Shown: positions 5,105-11,848 of the stretch, piece after piece | How the letters are laid out: every line of letters begins with the position of its first letter | How positions within the stretch are numbered: position 1 is the first letter of the stretch | Notes under the pieces: generated by a model | Database searches by the model: none | What the model was told of the DNA's origin: nothing | Seen by the model: only the letters and a program-made list of their open reading frames with translations | Source of the DNA: an uncultured Veillonellaceae bacterium | GTDB lineage: Bacteria; Bacillota; Negativicutes; Veillonellales; Megasphaeraceae | Direction of reading: 5' to 3' | DNA: 21,244 bases | Assembly: GCA_900546795.1 (NCBI GenBank) | Contig: UREG01000026.1 | Location: 1 to 21,244 of the forward strand | Position numbers and translations under genes: made by a program

Positions 5105-7054
5105 ATGGCAGGCAAAAGCATAGCAGAAAAAATAATCGCGTCCCATCTGGTTTCCGGCAAGATGGAAGCGGGACAGGAGATCGGGGTTCGCGTCGATCAG
5201 ACGCTGACGCACGACGTTACGGGAACCCAGGCGTATTTGGCGTTTGAAACGCTGGGCGTACCGCAGGTAAAGACAGACGTATCCGTCAGCTATATCGATC
5301 ATAACTTGCTGTATGCAGACAATAAAAATCCGGATGATCATGTCTATTTGCAGACGATCGCGGCAAAATACGGGCTCTATCTTTCCCGCGCGGGTAATGG
5401 AATCTGTCATACCGTTCATTTCGAACGGTTTGGGATACCGGGAAAAATCCTGCTTGGCTCCGACAGCCATACGCCGACAGGCGGTGCGATCGGCATGCTG
5501 GCCATCGGCGCCGGCGGGCTGGACGTGGCGCTGGCTATGGCGGGAGAGCCGCTGTATTTGAAAATGCCGGAGATCGTGCGGGTAGAACTGAAAGGACGGC
5601 TGCGTCCCGGCGTATCTGCCAAAGATATCATATTGGAGATGCTGCGCCGCAAAACGGTCAAAGGCGGTTTGGGCAAACTATTTGAATATGGCGGCGAAGG
5701 ACTGGACTGTCTTTCTGTTTTTGACCGCTCTACCATTGCGAACATGGGAGCGGAAATGGGCGCGACCACTTCGATTTTTCCAAGCGACGAACGGGTGCGG
5801 CAATTCTTTGCCGGACAGAAGCGGGAAGCGGACTGGATACCGCTCATCGCCGATGAAGACGCACGGTATGACGAAATTATTACGATTGATTTAAACGAGC
5901 TGGAGCCGCTGACTGCGCAGCCGGATCTGCCGGACAATGTGGCGGCGATTAAAGATCTGCCGGAAAAAATATGGTTAGATCAGGTATTTATCGGCAGCTG
6001 CACGAATGCGTCGTATACCGATTTGGCAAAAGCGGCGCGGATATTAAAAGGGAAAACGGTTCATCCCAATGTGAGCCTGGTAGTTGCGCCGGGCAGCCGG
6101 CAGATTTTCCGCATGCTTCTAAAAGACGGCGTCATTGCCGACTTAATTGCCTCCGGCGCCCGATTGCTGGAATGCGGCTGCGGTCCCTGCGTGGGCATTG
6201 GGCAGGCTCCCAAAACAGGCGGCGTGTCTTTCCGAACGTCGAATCGGAATTTTAAAGGCCGCAGCGGTACGCTGGACGCCTCCATTTATTTAGGAAGTCC
6301 GGAAACAGCGGCGCTGAGCGCAGTAAAAGGATATATCGCCGATCCTTTGAGAGAACTGGATCCGGATATTCTTGCCGATATCACGCAGCCGACGGACTAT
6401 CCGATAGAAGATAATATGATTCTGCCGCCGCCAAAAGACGGCAGGGAGGTAGAAATCGTGCGGGGACCGAATATCCGGCCGATGCCGGTCAATACACCGC
6501 TTGCCGATACGCTGCAGGTTCGGGTGGCGGCGAAACGAGGCGATCATATCACGACCGATGATATAATCCCGGCCAACGCGCAGTTTTCCGCTCTCCGTTC
6601 CAATATTCCGGCTATCAGCGAGATCACGTTCGGCCGTATCGATCCGGGATTTGCGCAGCGTGCCAAAGAGTACGGCGCGTCCGTCATAGTAGGCGGAGAA
6701 AACTACGGGCAAGGGTCCAGCCGGGAACATGCGGCCATTGCGCCGATGTATCTGGGCGTAAAAGCGGTGATCGTTAAATCGCTGGCTCGGATTCACAAAA
6801 ACAATCTTATCAACCACGGCGTGCTGCCGCTGCTGTTTGAAAATCCGGCGGACTGGGAAAAAATCGAGCAGGGAGACGAGCTGATCCTGCGGGACGTGCC
6901 GGCGCAGCTGCGGGCCCGCAGGCTGGAAATAGAAAATAAAACGAAAGGGTACTGCTTTGCTGCCGTGGCGGAATTGACCGATCGGGAAGCCGAAATCCTG
7001 ATTGCCGGCGGCCAGCTGCGTCTCGTGCAGGCAAAACAGAGGGAGAAAAAATAG
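5105..7054 (+). CDS. acn: Aconitate hydratase, short Aquifex-type
   Basis: 649 residues from the ATG at 5105. A GTG 9 nt earlier is in frame, but it is part of the GAGGTG ribosome site of this ATG. The enzyme interconverts citrate and isocitrate through cis-aconitate using a [4Fe-4S] cluster. Cluster ligands are Cys299 (GSCTN), Cys359 and Cys362 (CGPCVG); bovine aconitase has a similar order and spacing. The C-terminal swivel domain carries YGQGSSREHAA and ARIHKNNL, with substrate-binding arginines. It is about 250 residues shorter than AcnA/AcnB and lacks the long linker, as in the Aquifex-type group, whose members also resemble LeuC-LeuD fused together. Homoaconitase or isopropylmalate activity is therefore an alternative, less likely without leu genes nearby. 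It stands alone, divergent from a LysR gene. Confidence 0.88.
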   Translation: MAGKSIAEKIIASHLVSGKMEAGQEIGVRVDQTLTHDVTGTQAYLAFETLGVPQVKTDVSVSYIDHNLLYADNKNPDDHVYLQTIAAKYGLYLSRAGNGICHTVHFERFGIPGKILLGSDSHTPTGGAIGMLAIGAGGLDVALAMAGEPLYLKMPEIVRVELKGRLRPGVSAKDIILEMLRRKTVKGGLGKLFEYGGEGLDCLSVFDRSTIANMGAEMGATTSIFPSDERVRQFFAGQKREADWIPLIADEDARYDEIITIDLNELEPLTAQPDLPDNVAAIKDLPEKIWLDQVFIGSCTNASYTDLAKAARILKGKTVHPNVSLVVAPGSRQIFRMLLKDGVIADLIASGARLLECGCGPCVGIGQAPKTGGVSFRTSNRNFKGRSGTLDASIYLGSPETAALSAVKGYIADPLRELDPDILADITQPTDYPIEDNMILPPPKDGREVEIVRGPNIRPMPVNTPLADTLQVRVAAKRGDHITTDDIIPANAQFSALRSNIPAISEITFGRIDPGFAQRAKEYGASVIVGGENYGQGSSREHAAIAPMYLGVKAVIVKSLARIHKNNLINHGVLPLLFENPADWEKIEQGDELILRDVPAQLRARRLEIENKTKGYCFAAVAELTDREAEILIAGGQLRLVQAKQREKK

Positions 7055-7096
7055 AAAATATAGTAACAGAAAAAGTGAAATATACTATATATTGTA

Positions 7097-7126
7097 TTGA
7101 CTTTCTCTTTTCCTCCTTGGTATAAT
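7097..7126 (+). promoter_or_regulatory. Predicted strong promoter of the ZTP riboswitch-transporter unit
   Basis: TTGACT (7097-7102) and TATAAT (7121-7126) are spaced by 18 bp, with TGG before the -10. Transcription should start near 7133, giving a leader of about 160 nt that contains the riboswitch. Confidence 0.8.
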
Positions 7127-7151
7127 GAAAAAGTAATTTTCATAAACAACG

Positions 7152-7252
7152 CGTGCAGGACTGACGGATAAGTGGAATAGACCACGTGGACTGCATGGCT
7201 GCTATTACAACGCCGACCGTCTGGGCATACTGAATGTCCGGACGGTCTTTTT
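7152..7252 (+). promoter_or_regulatory. ZTP (pfl) riboswitch with fused terminator
   Basis: The leader matches the ZTP/pfl aptamer. A P1 helix (7152-7158 with 7191-7197) encloses the conserved GACTGACGGATAA element, followed by a GTGG/CCAC hairpin (7172-7175 with 7182-7185) and CGTGGA. Then comes the 3' conserved block CCGTCTGGGCA (7217-7227), the counterpart of the family's CCGCCUGGGCA. That block is also the 5' arm of a terminator, the usual ON-switch design in which ZTP or ZMP binding holds the block in the aptamer and lets transcription continue. ZTP/ZMP accumulate when 10-formyl-tetrahydrofolate is short. The gene controlled is an OFA-family transporter. Confidence 0.85.
7215..7252 (+). 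terminator. Terminator of the ZTP riboswitch
   Basis: GACCGTC (7215-7221) pairs with GACGGTC (7241-7247), extended by a T-G and two G-C pairs, followed by five T. It shares its 5' arm with the aptamer's 3' conserved block. It would also stop any read-through from aconitase, which has no terminator of its own that I can see. Confidence 0.88.
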
Positions 7253-7293
7253 ATATGGTTCGAAGACTGCCGAACAGAAAAGGAGAGGATAAG

Positions 7294-8529
7294 ATGAAAA
7301 ACCGTTGGCTTATTGCCTTATCAGCTATTGGAATCCATATTTGCATCGGCAGTGTGTATGCCTGGAGCGTACTGACGAAACCGATCATGGAGAGCATGGG
7401 ATTTTCCCTGAAAGAAACGACTTGGACGTTTTCGATTGCAATACTCTTTTTGGGATTGTCTGCCGGGTTTCTCGGCAGTTATGTAGAAAAATACGGCCCC
7501 AGAATCTCCGGGCTTGTATCGACCGCCTTTTTCGGCACGGCCATGTTTGGCACCGCGGCGGCGCTTTCGCTGGGCAGCCTGCCGCTGCTGTATCTTTTCT
7601 ACGGCGTAATCGGCGGCATCGGGCTGGGCGTCGGCTATATCACGCCGGTATCGACGCTGGTAAAATGGTTTCCGGAAAACCGGGGTTTTGCAACGGGGCT
7701 GGCCATCATGGGCTTTGGCTTTGCCAGCCTGATCGCCGGGCCTGTGATGCAGGTATTGGTGGAACGGTTTGGTCTGGTAACGAATTTTATTCTTCTGGGC
7801 TGCGTGTATATGGCGATCATGGCTGCATCGTCTCTGTATCTGGAACCGCCGAAAAAAGCGGAAGGAACAGTGGCTGCCTCTGCAGTGGAACCGGCGAAAG
7901 CCATGCGCCAGATGACGGCAAACGAAGCGATGAAGACTTGGCATTTCTATGCATTGTGGTGGATTTTCTTCACGAATATCACCTGCGGTATCGGCCTGCT
8001 GAGCGTGGCATCGCCGATGGCGCAGGAAGTGGCGGGCATGTCGCCGCTGGCCGCGGCGTCTATGGTCGGGATCATCGGCCTGCTGAACGGCGGCGGGCGC
8101 ATTGCCTGGTCCACCTTGTCTGATTACTGGGGACGGAGCACCACGTATATTCTCTTTTTCCTCATTGAAGTACTGGCGTTTTGGAAACTGGCAGACACGA
8201 CAAACGCGCTGAGTTTCCAGATCCTGGTCTACCTCATCATCACGTGTTACGGCGGCGGCTTTTCGTGCATGCCGGCATATTTGAGCGATATTTTCGGCAT
8301 GAAGCAGCTCAGCGCCATTCACGGCCGTATCCTGACGGCGTGGGGCATGGCGGGTATTGCCGGTCCGGTGCTGCTGTCCTGGATTAAGGAAACGACGAAC
8401 AGCTACAGTACGACGCTGTATTTCTTTTCCGCCTGCTTTGTTGTCAGTCTGACGATCGCTGTGATTTTGAAAGTAAAATTGAGCCGTCAGGTGCGGCTCG
8501 CAGCGCAGGAAGCGGCAGCAGTAAAATAA
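7294..8529 (+). CDS. OFA-family (oxalate/formate antiporter-like) MFS transporter
   Basis: 411 residues from the ATG at 7294, with AGGAGAGG 5 nt upstream. A longer in-frame reading would begin inside the riboswitch terminator and is rejected. It has about 12 membrane segments in two sets of six, with a hydrophilic central loop at about residues 184-212. OFA signatures include an N-terminal GSVYAWSVLTKPI, GIGLGVGYITPVSTLVKWFP and, in the second half, GGGRIAWSTLSDYWGR. Characterised OFA members exchange oxalate for formate (OxlT) or are linked to pyruvate or other small carboxylates (YhjX). No oxalate-degrading frc/oxc genes are in the window. Control by a ZTP riboswitch suggests formate or another one-carbon or purine-linked solute, but this is inference. 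Confidence 0.85.
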   Translation: MKNRWLIALSAIGIHICIGSVYAWSVLTKPIMESMGFSLKETTWTFSIAILFLGLSAGFLGSYVEKYGPRISGLVSTAFFGTAMFGTAAALSLGSLPLLYLFYGVIGGIGLGVGYITPVSTLVKWFPENRGFATGLAIMGFGFASLIAGPVMQVLVERFGLVTNFILLGCVYMAIMAASSLYLEPPKKAEGTVAASAVEPAKAMRQMTANEAMKTWHFYALWWIFFTNITCGIGLLSVASPMAQEVAGMSPLAAASMVGIIGLLNGGGRIAWSTLSDYWGRSTTYILFFLIEVLAFWKLADTTNALSFQILVYLIITCYGGGFSCMPAYLSDIFGMKQLSAIHGRILTAWGMAGIAGPVLLSWIKETTNSYSTTLYFFSACFVVSLTIAVILKVKLSRQVRLAAQEAAAVK

Positions 8530-8542
8530 ATAAGAGGAACGT

Positions 8543-8574
8543 CAGCGCCTTGCGGAGCAGGGCGCTGTTTTTTT
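8543..8574 (+). terminator. Intrinsic terminator of the OFA transporter gene
   Basis: CAGCGCC (8543-8549) and GGCGCTG (8561-8567) form a 7-bp stem with an 11-nt loop followed by seven T. It separates the transporter unit from the aromatic operon. Confidence 0.88.
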
Positions 8575-8586
8575 GCAAAAAAACGG

Positions 8587-8615
8587 TTGACAGCAGAAAA
8601 AAAGAAGCATACAAT
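8587..8615 (+). promoter_or_regulatory. Predicted promoter of the aromatic biosynthesis operon
   Basis: A consensus TTGACA (8587-8592) and TACAAT (8610-8615) are spaced by exactly 17 bp. Transcription should start near 8622, leaving a leader of about 285 nt before aroF that holds the leader ORF and the attenuator. Confidence 0.85.
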
Positions 8616-8652
8616 AAGCACAAGTTATTATCATAAACCAAAGGTGATCGTC

Positions 8653-8775
8653 ATGGAATGGAATACGAATTCGACTATGACAACGGCATATGCATTTTAT
8701 TTTAGCTGGGGCTATTACGGCACCGGCTCTTTGGCGTACAAAAAATGCATAGCAAGTTCAAGCAGACGAACGTGA
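8653..8775 (+). CDS. Aromatic-rich leader peptide of the aro operon attenuator
   Basis: A 40-codon ORF preceded by AAGGTGATC, a 7-nt exact match (GGTGATC) to the 16S anti-Shine-Dalgarno, with the GG ending 8 nt before the ATG. Nine of 40 residues are aromatic (five Tyr, two Phe, two Trp). Seven fall in the ten-residue core YAFYFSWGYY (codons 13-22, 8689-8718). This is the hallmark of a leader peptide that senses charged tRNA through ribosome stalling, as in the phe, trp and pheST leaders of enteric bacteria. The stop codon at 8773-8775 lies 48 nt before a terminator. The core codons sit in the 5' arm of alternative RNA hairpins. The mixture of Tyr, Phe and Trp codons suits a gene set feeding all three pathways. 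I judge it a regulatory ORF, not a functional protein. Confidence 0.82.
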   Translation: MEWNTNSTMTTAYAFYFSWGYYGTGSLAYKKCIASSSRRT

Positions 8776-8843
8776 TCCATTTTCATAATATTTTTCGCTA
8801 TTGGTCCTATCGGCATATCCGGGAGCAGGCTCGTCTGAGAGCC
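8689..8843 (+). promoter_or_regulatory. Alternative RNA pairings of the aro attenuator
   Basis: Pairings seen by eye: (a) TATGCATTTT (8689-8698) with AAAATGCATA (8742-8751), 10 bp, over the aromatic codons; (b) a hairpin AGCTGG/CCGGCT (8704-8709 with 8723-8728); (c) a candidate antiterminator of two nested helices, CAGACGA (8763-8769) with TCGTCTG (8831-8837) and GGCTCT (8725-8730) with AGAGCC (8838-8843). The last would take the terminator's loop and 3' arm. A ribosome stalled on codons 13-22 would melt (a) and (b) and free (c). A ribosome at the stop codon would cover 8763-8769 and permit termination. The logic is canonical; the folding has not been computed. Confidence 0.55.
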
Positions 8844-8853
8844 TGCTTTTTTT
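8824..8853 (+). terminator. Attenuator terminator upstream of aroF
   Basis: AGCAGGCTC (8824-8832) and GAGCCTGCT (8839-8847) form a perfect 9-bp stem with a 6-nt loop followed by TTTTTT. It lies between the leader ORF and aroF, 53 nt before the aroF start, so it must be bypassed for the operon to be expressed. Confidence 0.92.
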
Positions 8854-8906
8854 GTTGATTTGATTTCGATAATACAAGCAAATTTGACTGCAGGGGGTAG
8901 AGGAGT

Positions 8907-9920
8907 ATGGTAATCGTGATGAAAGCAGGAACACCCAAAGAGGAGGAACAAAATATCATTAGGGAGCTGAAAAGCCTTGGCATGCAAGTCGATGTGAGCA
9001 GCGGCGTGAACCGCACAGTCATCGGCGTGGTTGGCGATACGGTCTCTCTCGATCCGAACCGGTGGGCCGGCAACGAATGGGTAGATCAGGTAGTGCGGGT
9101 GCAGGAGCCGTTTAAACGGGCGAGCCGCACATTTCATCCGGAAAATTCCGTTGTGCAGGTTGGCGGCGTAGCCGTAGGGGGACAGAAACTGGCGGTGATC
9201 GCAGGGCCGTGTTCGGTAGAAAGCGAAGCGCAGATGACCGAAGTAGCCGGCGATGTGGCGGCAGCAGGGGCGGCAATGCTCCGCGGCGGGGCGTTCAAAC
9301 CGCGTACGTCGCCCTATTCCTTCCAGGGACTGCATGAATCGGGGCTGGATATGCTGGAAAAAGCGGGGAAAAACCGCAGCCTGCCGATCGTAACGGAATT
9401 GATGTCGCCGGATAAAATAGAACTGTTTGTCGATAAGGTAGATCTAATCCAGGTAGGGGCGAGAAACATGCAGAACTTCGAGCTTCTGAAAGAACTGGGG
9501 AAAATCGACACTCCCATATTGCTGAAGCGGGGGCTGAGCGCTACGGTGCAGGAATGGCTGATGTCGGCAGAATACATCATGGCCGGAGGCAATAAAAATG
9601 TCATTCTTTGCGAACGGGGGATTCGGACGTTTGAAACCTATACGAGAAATACCCTGGACTTGAGCGCCGTGCTGGCAGTTAAACGGCTCAGTCATCTGCC
9701 GGTCATCGTTGATCCCAGCCATGCGGCCGGTATGTGGTGGATGGTGGAATCCCTGGCAAAAGCGGCGGTTGCCGTTGGTGCGGACGGGCTGATGATTGAG
9801 GTGCATCAGGACCCGGAACATGCTAAATGCGATGGGGCGCAGTCGCTGAAACCGTCTCGGTTCGCGCATCTGATGGACGATTTGCGGCAGATTGCGCCGA
9901 TCGTAGGCCGGACGATATAG
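8907..9920 (+). CDS. aroF: 3-deoxy-7-phosphoheptulonate synthase (DAHP synthase, type I beta)
   Basis: First shikimate step: phosphoenolpyruvate plus erythrose 4-phosphate to DAHP. The 337 residues comprise an N-terminal ferredoxin-like (ACT-type) domain of about 70 residues, starting MVIVMKAGTPKEEE, then a TIM barrel. Likely metal ligands are Cys102 (AGPCS), His272 (DPSHAAG), Glu298 (MIEVH) and Asp309 (KCDGAQS). These positions coincide with those I recall for the Thermotoga maritima enzyme, in which the N-terminal domain gives feedback inhibition by Tyr and Phe. There is no chorismate mutase domain, unlike AroA of Bacillus. The ribosome site is AGGGGG at 8892-8897. It is the first enzyme gene after the aromatic attenuator, so entry into the pathway is controlled both by attenuation and probably by feedback. 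Confidence 0.96.
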   Translation: MVIVMKAGTPKEEEQNIIRELKSLGMQVDVSSGVNRTVIGVVGDTVSLDPNRWAGNEWVDQVVRVQEPFKRASRTFHPENSVVQVGGVAVGGQKLAVIAGPCSVESEAQMTEVAGDVAAAGAAMLRGGAFKPRTSPYSFQGLHESGLDMLEKAGKNRSLPIVTELMSPDKIELFVDKVDLIQVGARNMQNFELLKELGKIDTPILLKRGLSATVQEWLMSAEYIMAGGNKNVILCERGIRTFETYTRNTLDLSAVLAVKRLSHLPVIVDPSHAAGMWWMVESLAKAAVAVGADGLMIEVHQDPEHAKCDGAQSLKPSRFAHLMDDLRQIAPIVGRTI

Positions 9921-9929
9921 GAGGACGCC

Positions 9930-10778
9930 ATGGAACAGACTCGATTTTGCATCGTGGGATTAGGACTGATCGGCGGTTCGTTTGCCAAAGCGCTCCGCCG
10001 CAGCGGAGCCCGGCATATTACGGCCGTAGATCTGTCGGAAGAGACGCTGCGGCAGGCCGAAAAAGACGGGTGCATCGATGAGGGGAGCACCGAAGGGAGC
10101 CGGCTGCTGGCAGAAGCGGATATCGTGATCCTTGCTCTCTATGAAGACAGTATGAAAGACTTTGTCCGCACGCATCGGGAAGATTTTCGTCCGGGAACGG
10201 TGCTGACCGACGTGACAGGAATCAAAGGCAGTACGCCTGAAGAGATCCAGCGCATGCTGCCGGACGGAGTGGAATTTTTGGCAGGGCACCCTATGGCGGG
10301 CCGGGAAGGAAGCGGTTACGGCCAGTCGGCGGCGGAGATTTTTGACGGAGCAAATTATATACTGGTTCCTCATGAACAAAACCGCAGAGAAACCACCGAG
10401 AAAATGGAAACGCTGGCACGGCAGCTCGGCTGCGGGTCTGTACTGATCTGTACGGCAAAAGAGCATGACCGTCTCATCGCGTATACGAGCACGCTGCCCC
10501 ATGTCCTGGCGGTATGCCTGATGAACAGCGCATCGTTTCAGGAGAAGGTACGGTATTGCATGGCCGGGAGTTTTCGGGACGGCACGAGGGTCGCGGATAT
10601 CAATGAAACGCTGTGGACGCAGCTGTTTCTCGGCAACCGGGAAAATCTGCTGGACGAGATCCGGGCGTTCCAAGAGGAGCTTAATCGGTTCCGGCAATTC
10701 GTGGAAGAAAAAGATGAAGCCGGCATGGAATCCTGGCTGCGGACGGCAGGCCGGCGCAGAAGGGGGCTGAAACAATGA
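9930..10778 (+). CDS. tyrA: Prephenate (or arogenate) dehydrogenase
   Basis: Oxidative decarboxylation of prephenate to 4-hydroxyphenylpyruvate (or of arogenate to tyrosine). The 282-residue protein has an NAD(P) Rossmann motif GLGLIGGS at residues 10-17 and the active-site segment GHPMAGRE with His120. A helical dimerisation domain follows from about residue 170, containing KEHDRLIAYTSTLPH and the FRDGTRVADINETLW segment. It lacks both a fused chorismate mutase domain and a C-terminal ACT domain, so it is probably not allosterically controlled through an ACT fold. It starts 9 nt after aroF, with the ribosome site AGGAGG overlapping the aroF stop, and overlaps aroB by 4 nt. Confidence 0.94.
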   Translation: MEQTRFCIVGLGLIGGSFAKALRRSGARHITAVDLSEETLRQAEKDGCIDEGSTEGSRLLAEADIVILALYEDSMKDFVRTHREDFRPGTVLTDVTGIKGSTPEEIQRMLPDGVEFLAGHPMAGREGSGYGQSAAEIFDGANYILVPHEQNRRETTEKMETLARQLGCGSVLICTAKEHDRLIAYTSTLPHVLAVCLMNSASFQEKVRYCMAGSFRDGTRVADINETLWTQLFLGNRENLLDEIRAFQEELNRFRQFVEEKDEAGMESWLRTAGRRRRGLKQ

Positions 10779-11848
10779 AGCGGATTACAGCAGAGCTGGG
10801 AGACAATCGGTATGATATAGAAATTGAGCGCGGTTCTTTTGCGTCGTTTGGAGAAAAGCTGCGGGCGTTTACGGCAGCGGAAAAAGCAGCGGTCATCACA
10901 GACAGCCGCGTAGACCGGCTGTACGGCAAGGCTTTGCAGGAACAATTGGAACATGCCGGATTGTACTGCCGGCGCATCGTATTTCCGGAAGGGGAAAAAA
11001 GCAAGAACCTGCAGACGCTGGAACGGGTATATGAAGAATTAGCCGCAATGGAGCTGACGAGAAAAGACGTAATTGCCGCATTTGGCGGCGGCGTAACGGG
11101 AGATTTGGGCGGCCTTGCGGCGGCTACCTGGCTTCGCGGCGTTCCCTTGATCCAGATACCGACATCGCTGCTGGCGCAGATTGACAGCAGTGTAGGAGGA
11201 AAAACCGCGGTGGATCTGGGGGCAGGAAAAAATCTGGTCGGCGCGTTTTATCAGCCCAAAGCGGTATGGATCGATCCGGATTTGCTGGATACCCTGCCGG
11301 AGCGGTATCTGCACGATGGCATGGCGGAGGTTATCAAGTACGGCTGCATCAAAGACCGCAGCCTGTTTGAGCGGCTCGAGGGGATAACAAGCCGGAGCGA
11401 TTTGCTCAGCCAGATCGAGGATATCATTGCCGTTTGCTGTCAGATCAAGGCGGATGTCGTAAAAGACGACGTGTTTGATACGGGCGGCCGCATGATACTG
11501 AATTTTGGACATACCCTGGGCCATGCGGCAGAACAGTATTACCAATATGAAACGTATACGCACGGAGAAGGCGTGGCGATGGGAATGGCGGCGATCACGC
11601 AGTGCATGGAACGGGAAGGTTGGACGCAGCCGGGCACGGCGGCGCGGATACAGAAGGTATTGAAACAGTTTTCTCTGCCTTTTGAGATTCCCGTGCCATT
11701 GGACGATATCTGGCCGGCTGTCGGTCAGGATAAGAAAAAAGCCGGCGGCTGCCTGACACTGGCAGGGATTTCAGAGATTGGAGAAGGATTTTTAAAGACG
11801 ATGCCGATAGAAGACGCGTATCGCCTTTGTAAAGGAGGGCTCAGATGA
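10775..11848 (+). CDS. aroB: 3-dehydroquinate synthase
   Basis: Second shikimate step: DAHP to 3-dehydroquinate, NAD-dependent and metal-dependent. The 357 residues are of usual length. The NAD-binding half has FGGGVTGDLGGLAAATWLRG and PTSLLAQIDSSVGGKTAVDLGAGKNLVGAFYQP is replaced only slightly from the family pattern. Metal-binding candidates are Glu185 (MAEVIKYG), His246 (GHTLGHA) and His263 (THGEGVA). It overlaps tyrA by ATGA with AGGGGG upstream, and overlaps aroA by ATGA, so translation of the three genes is coupled. Confidence 0.96.
   Translation: MKRITAELGDNRYDIEIERGSFASFGEKLRAFTAAEKAAVITDSRVDRLYGKALQEQLEHAGLYCRRIVFPEGEKSKNLQTLERVYEELAAMELTRKDVIAAFGGGVTGDLGGLAAATWLRGVPLIQIPTSLLAQIDSSVGGKTAVDLGAGKNLVGAFYQPKAVWIDPDLLDTLPERYLHDGMAEVIKYGCIKDRSLFERLEGITSRSDLLSQIEDIIAVCCQIKADVVKDDVFDTGGRMILNFGHTLGHAAEQYYQYETYTHGEGVAMGMAAITQCMEREGWTQPGTAARIQKVLKQFSLPFEIPVPLDDIWPAVGQDKKKAGGCLTLAGISEIGEGFLKTMPIEDAYRLCKGGLR

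Noticed and set aside
7058..7090. ATATAGTA / TACTATAT inverted repeat after aconitase as a terminator
   Set aside because: The stem is only A-T rich with a 17-nt loop and no U tract, so it would be too weak.
7234..7293. Upstream extension of the OFA transporter by 20 codons
   Set aside because: The extra codons lie in the riboswitch terminator, and the AGGAGAGG at 7281 fits the ATG at 7294.
7321..8322. A 333-codon open frame antisense to the OFA transporter
   Set aside because: Composition is rich in Arg, His and Gln as expected of an antisense shadow, and the sense gene is a clear MFS protein.
8622..8906. T-box riboswitch before aroF
   Set aside because: No AGGGUGGNACCGCG-type T-box sequence or specifier-loop arrangement was seen; the aromatic leader ORF explains the leader better.
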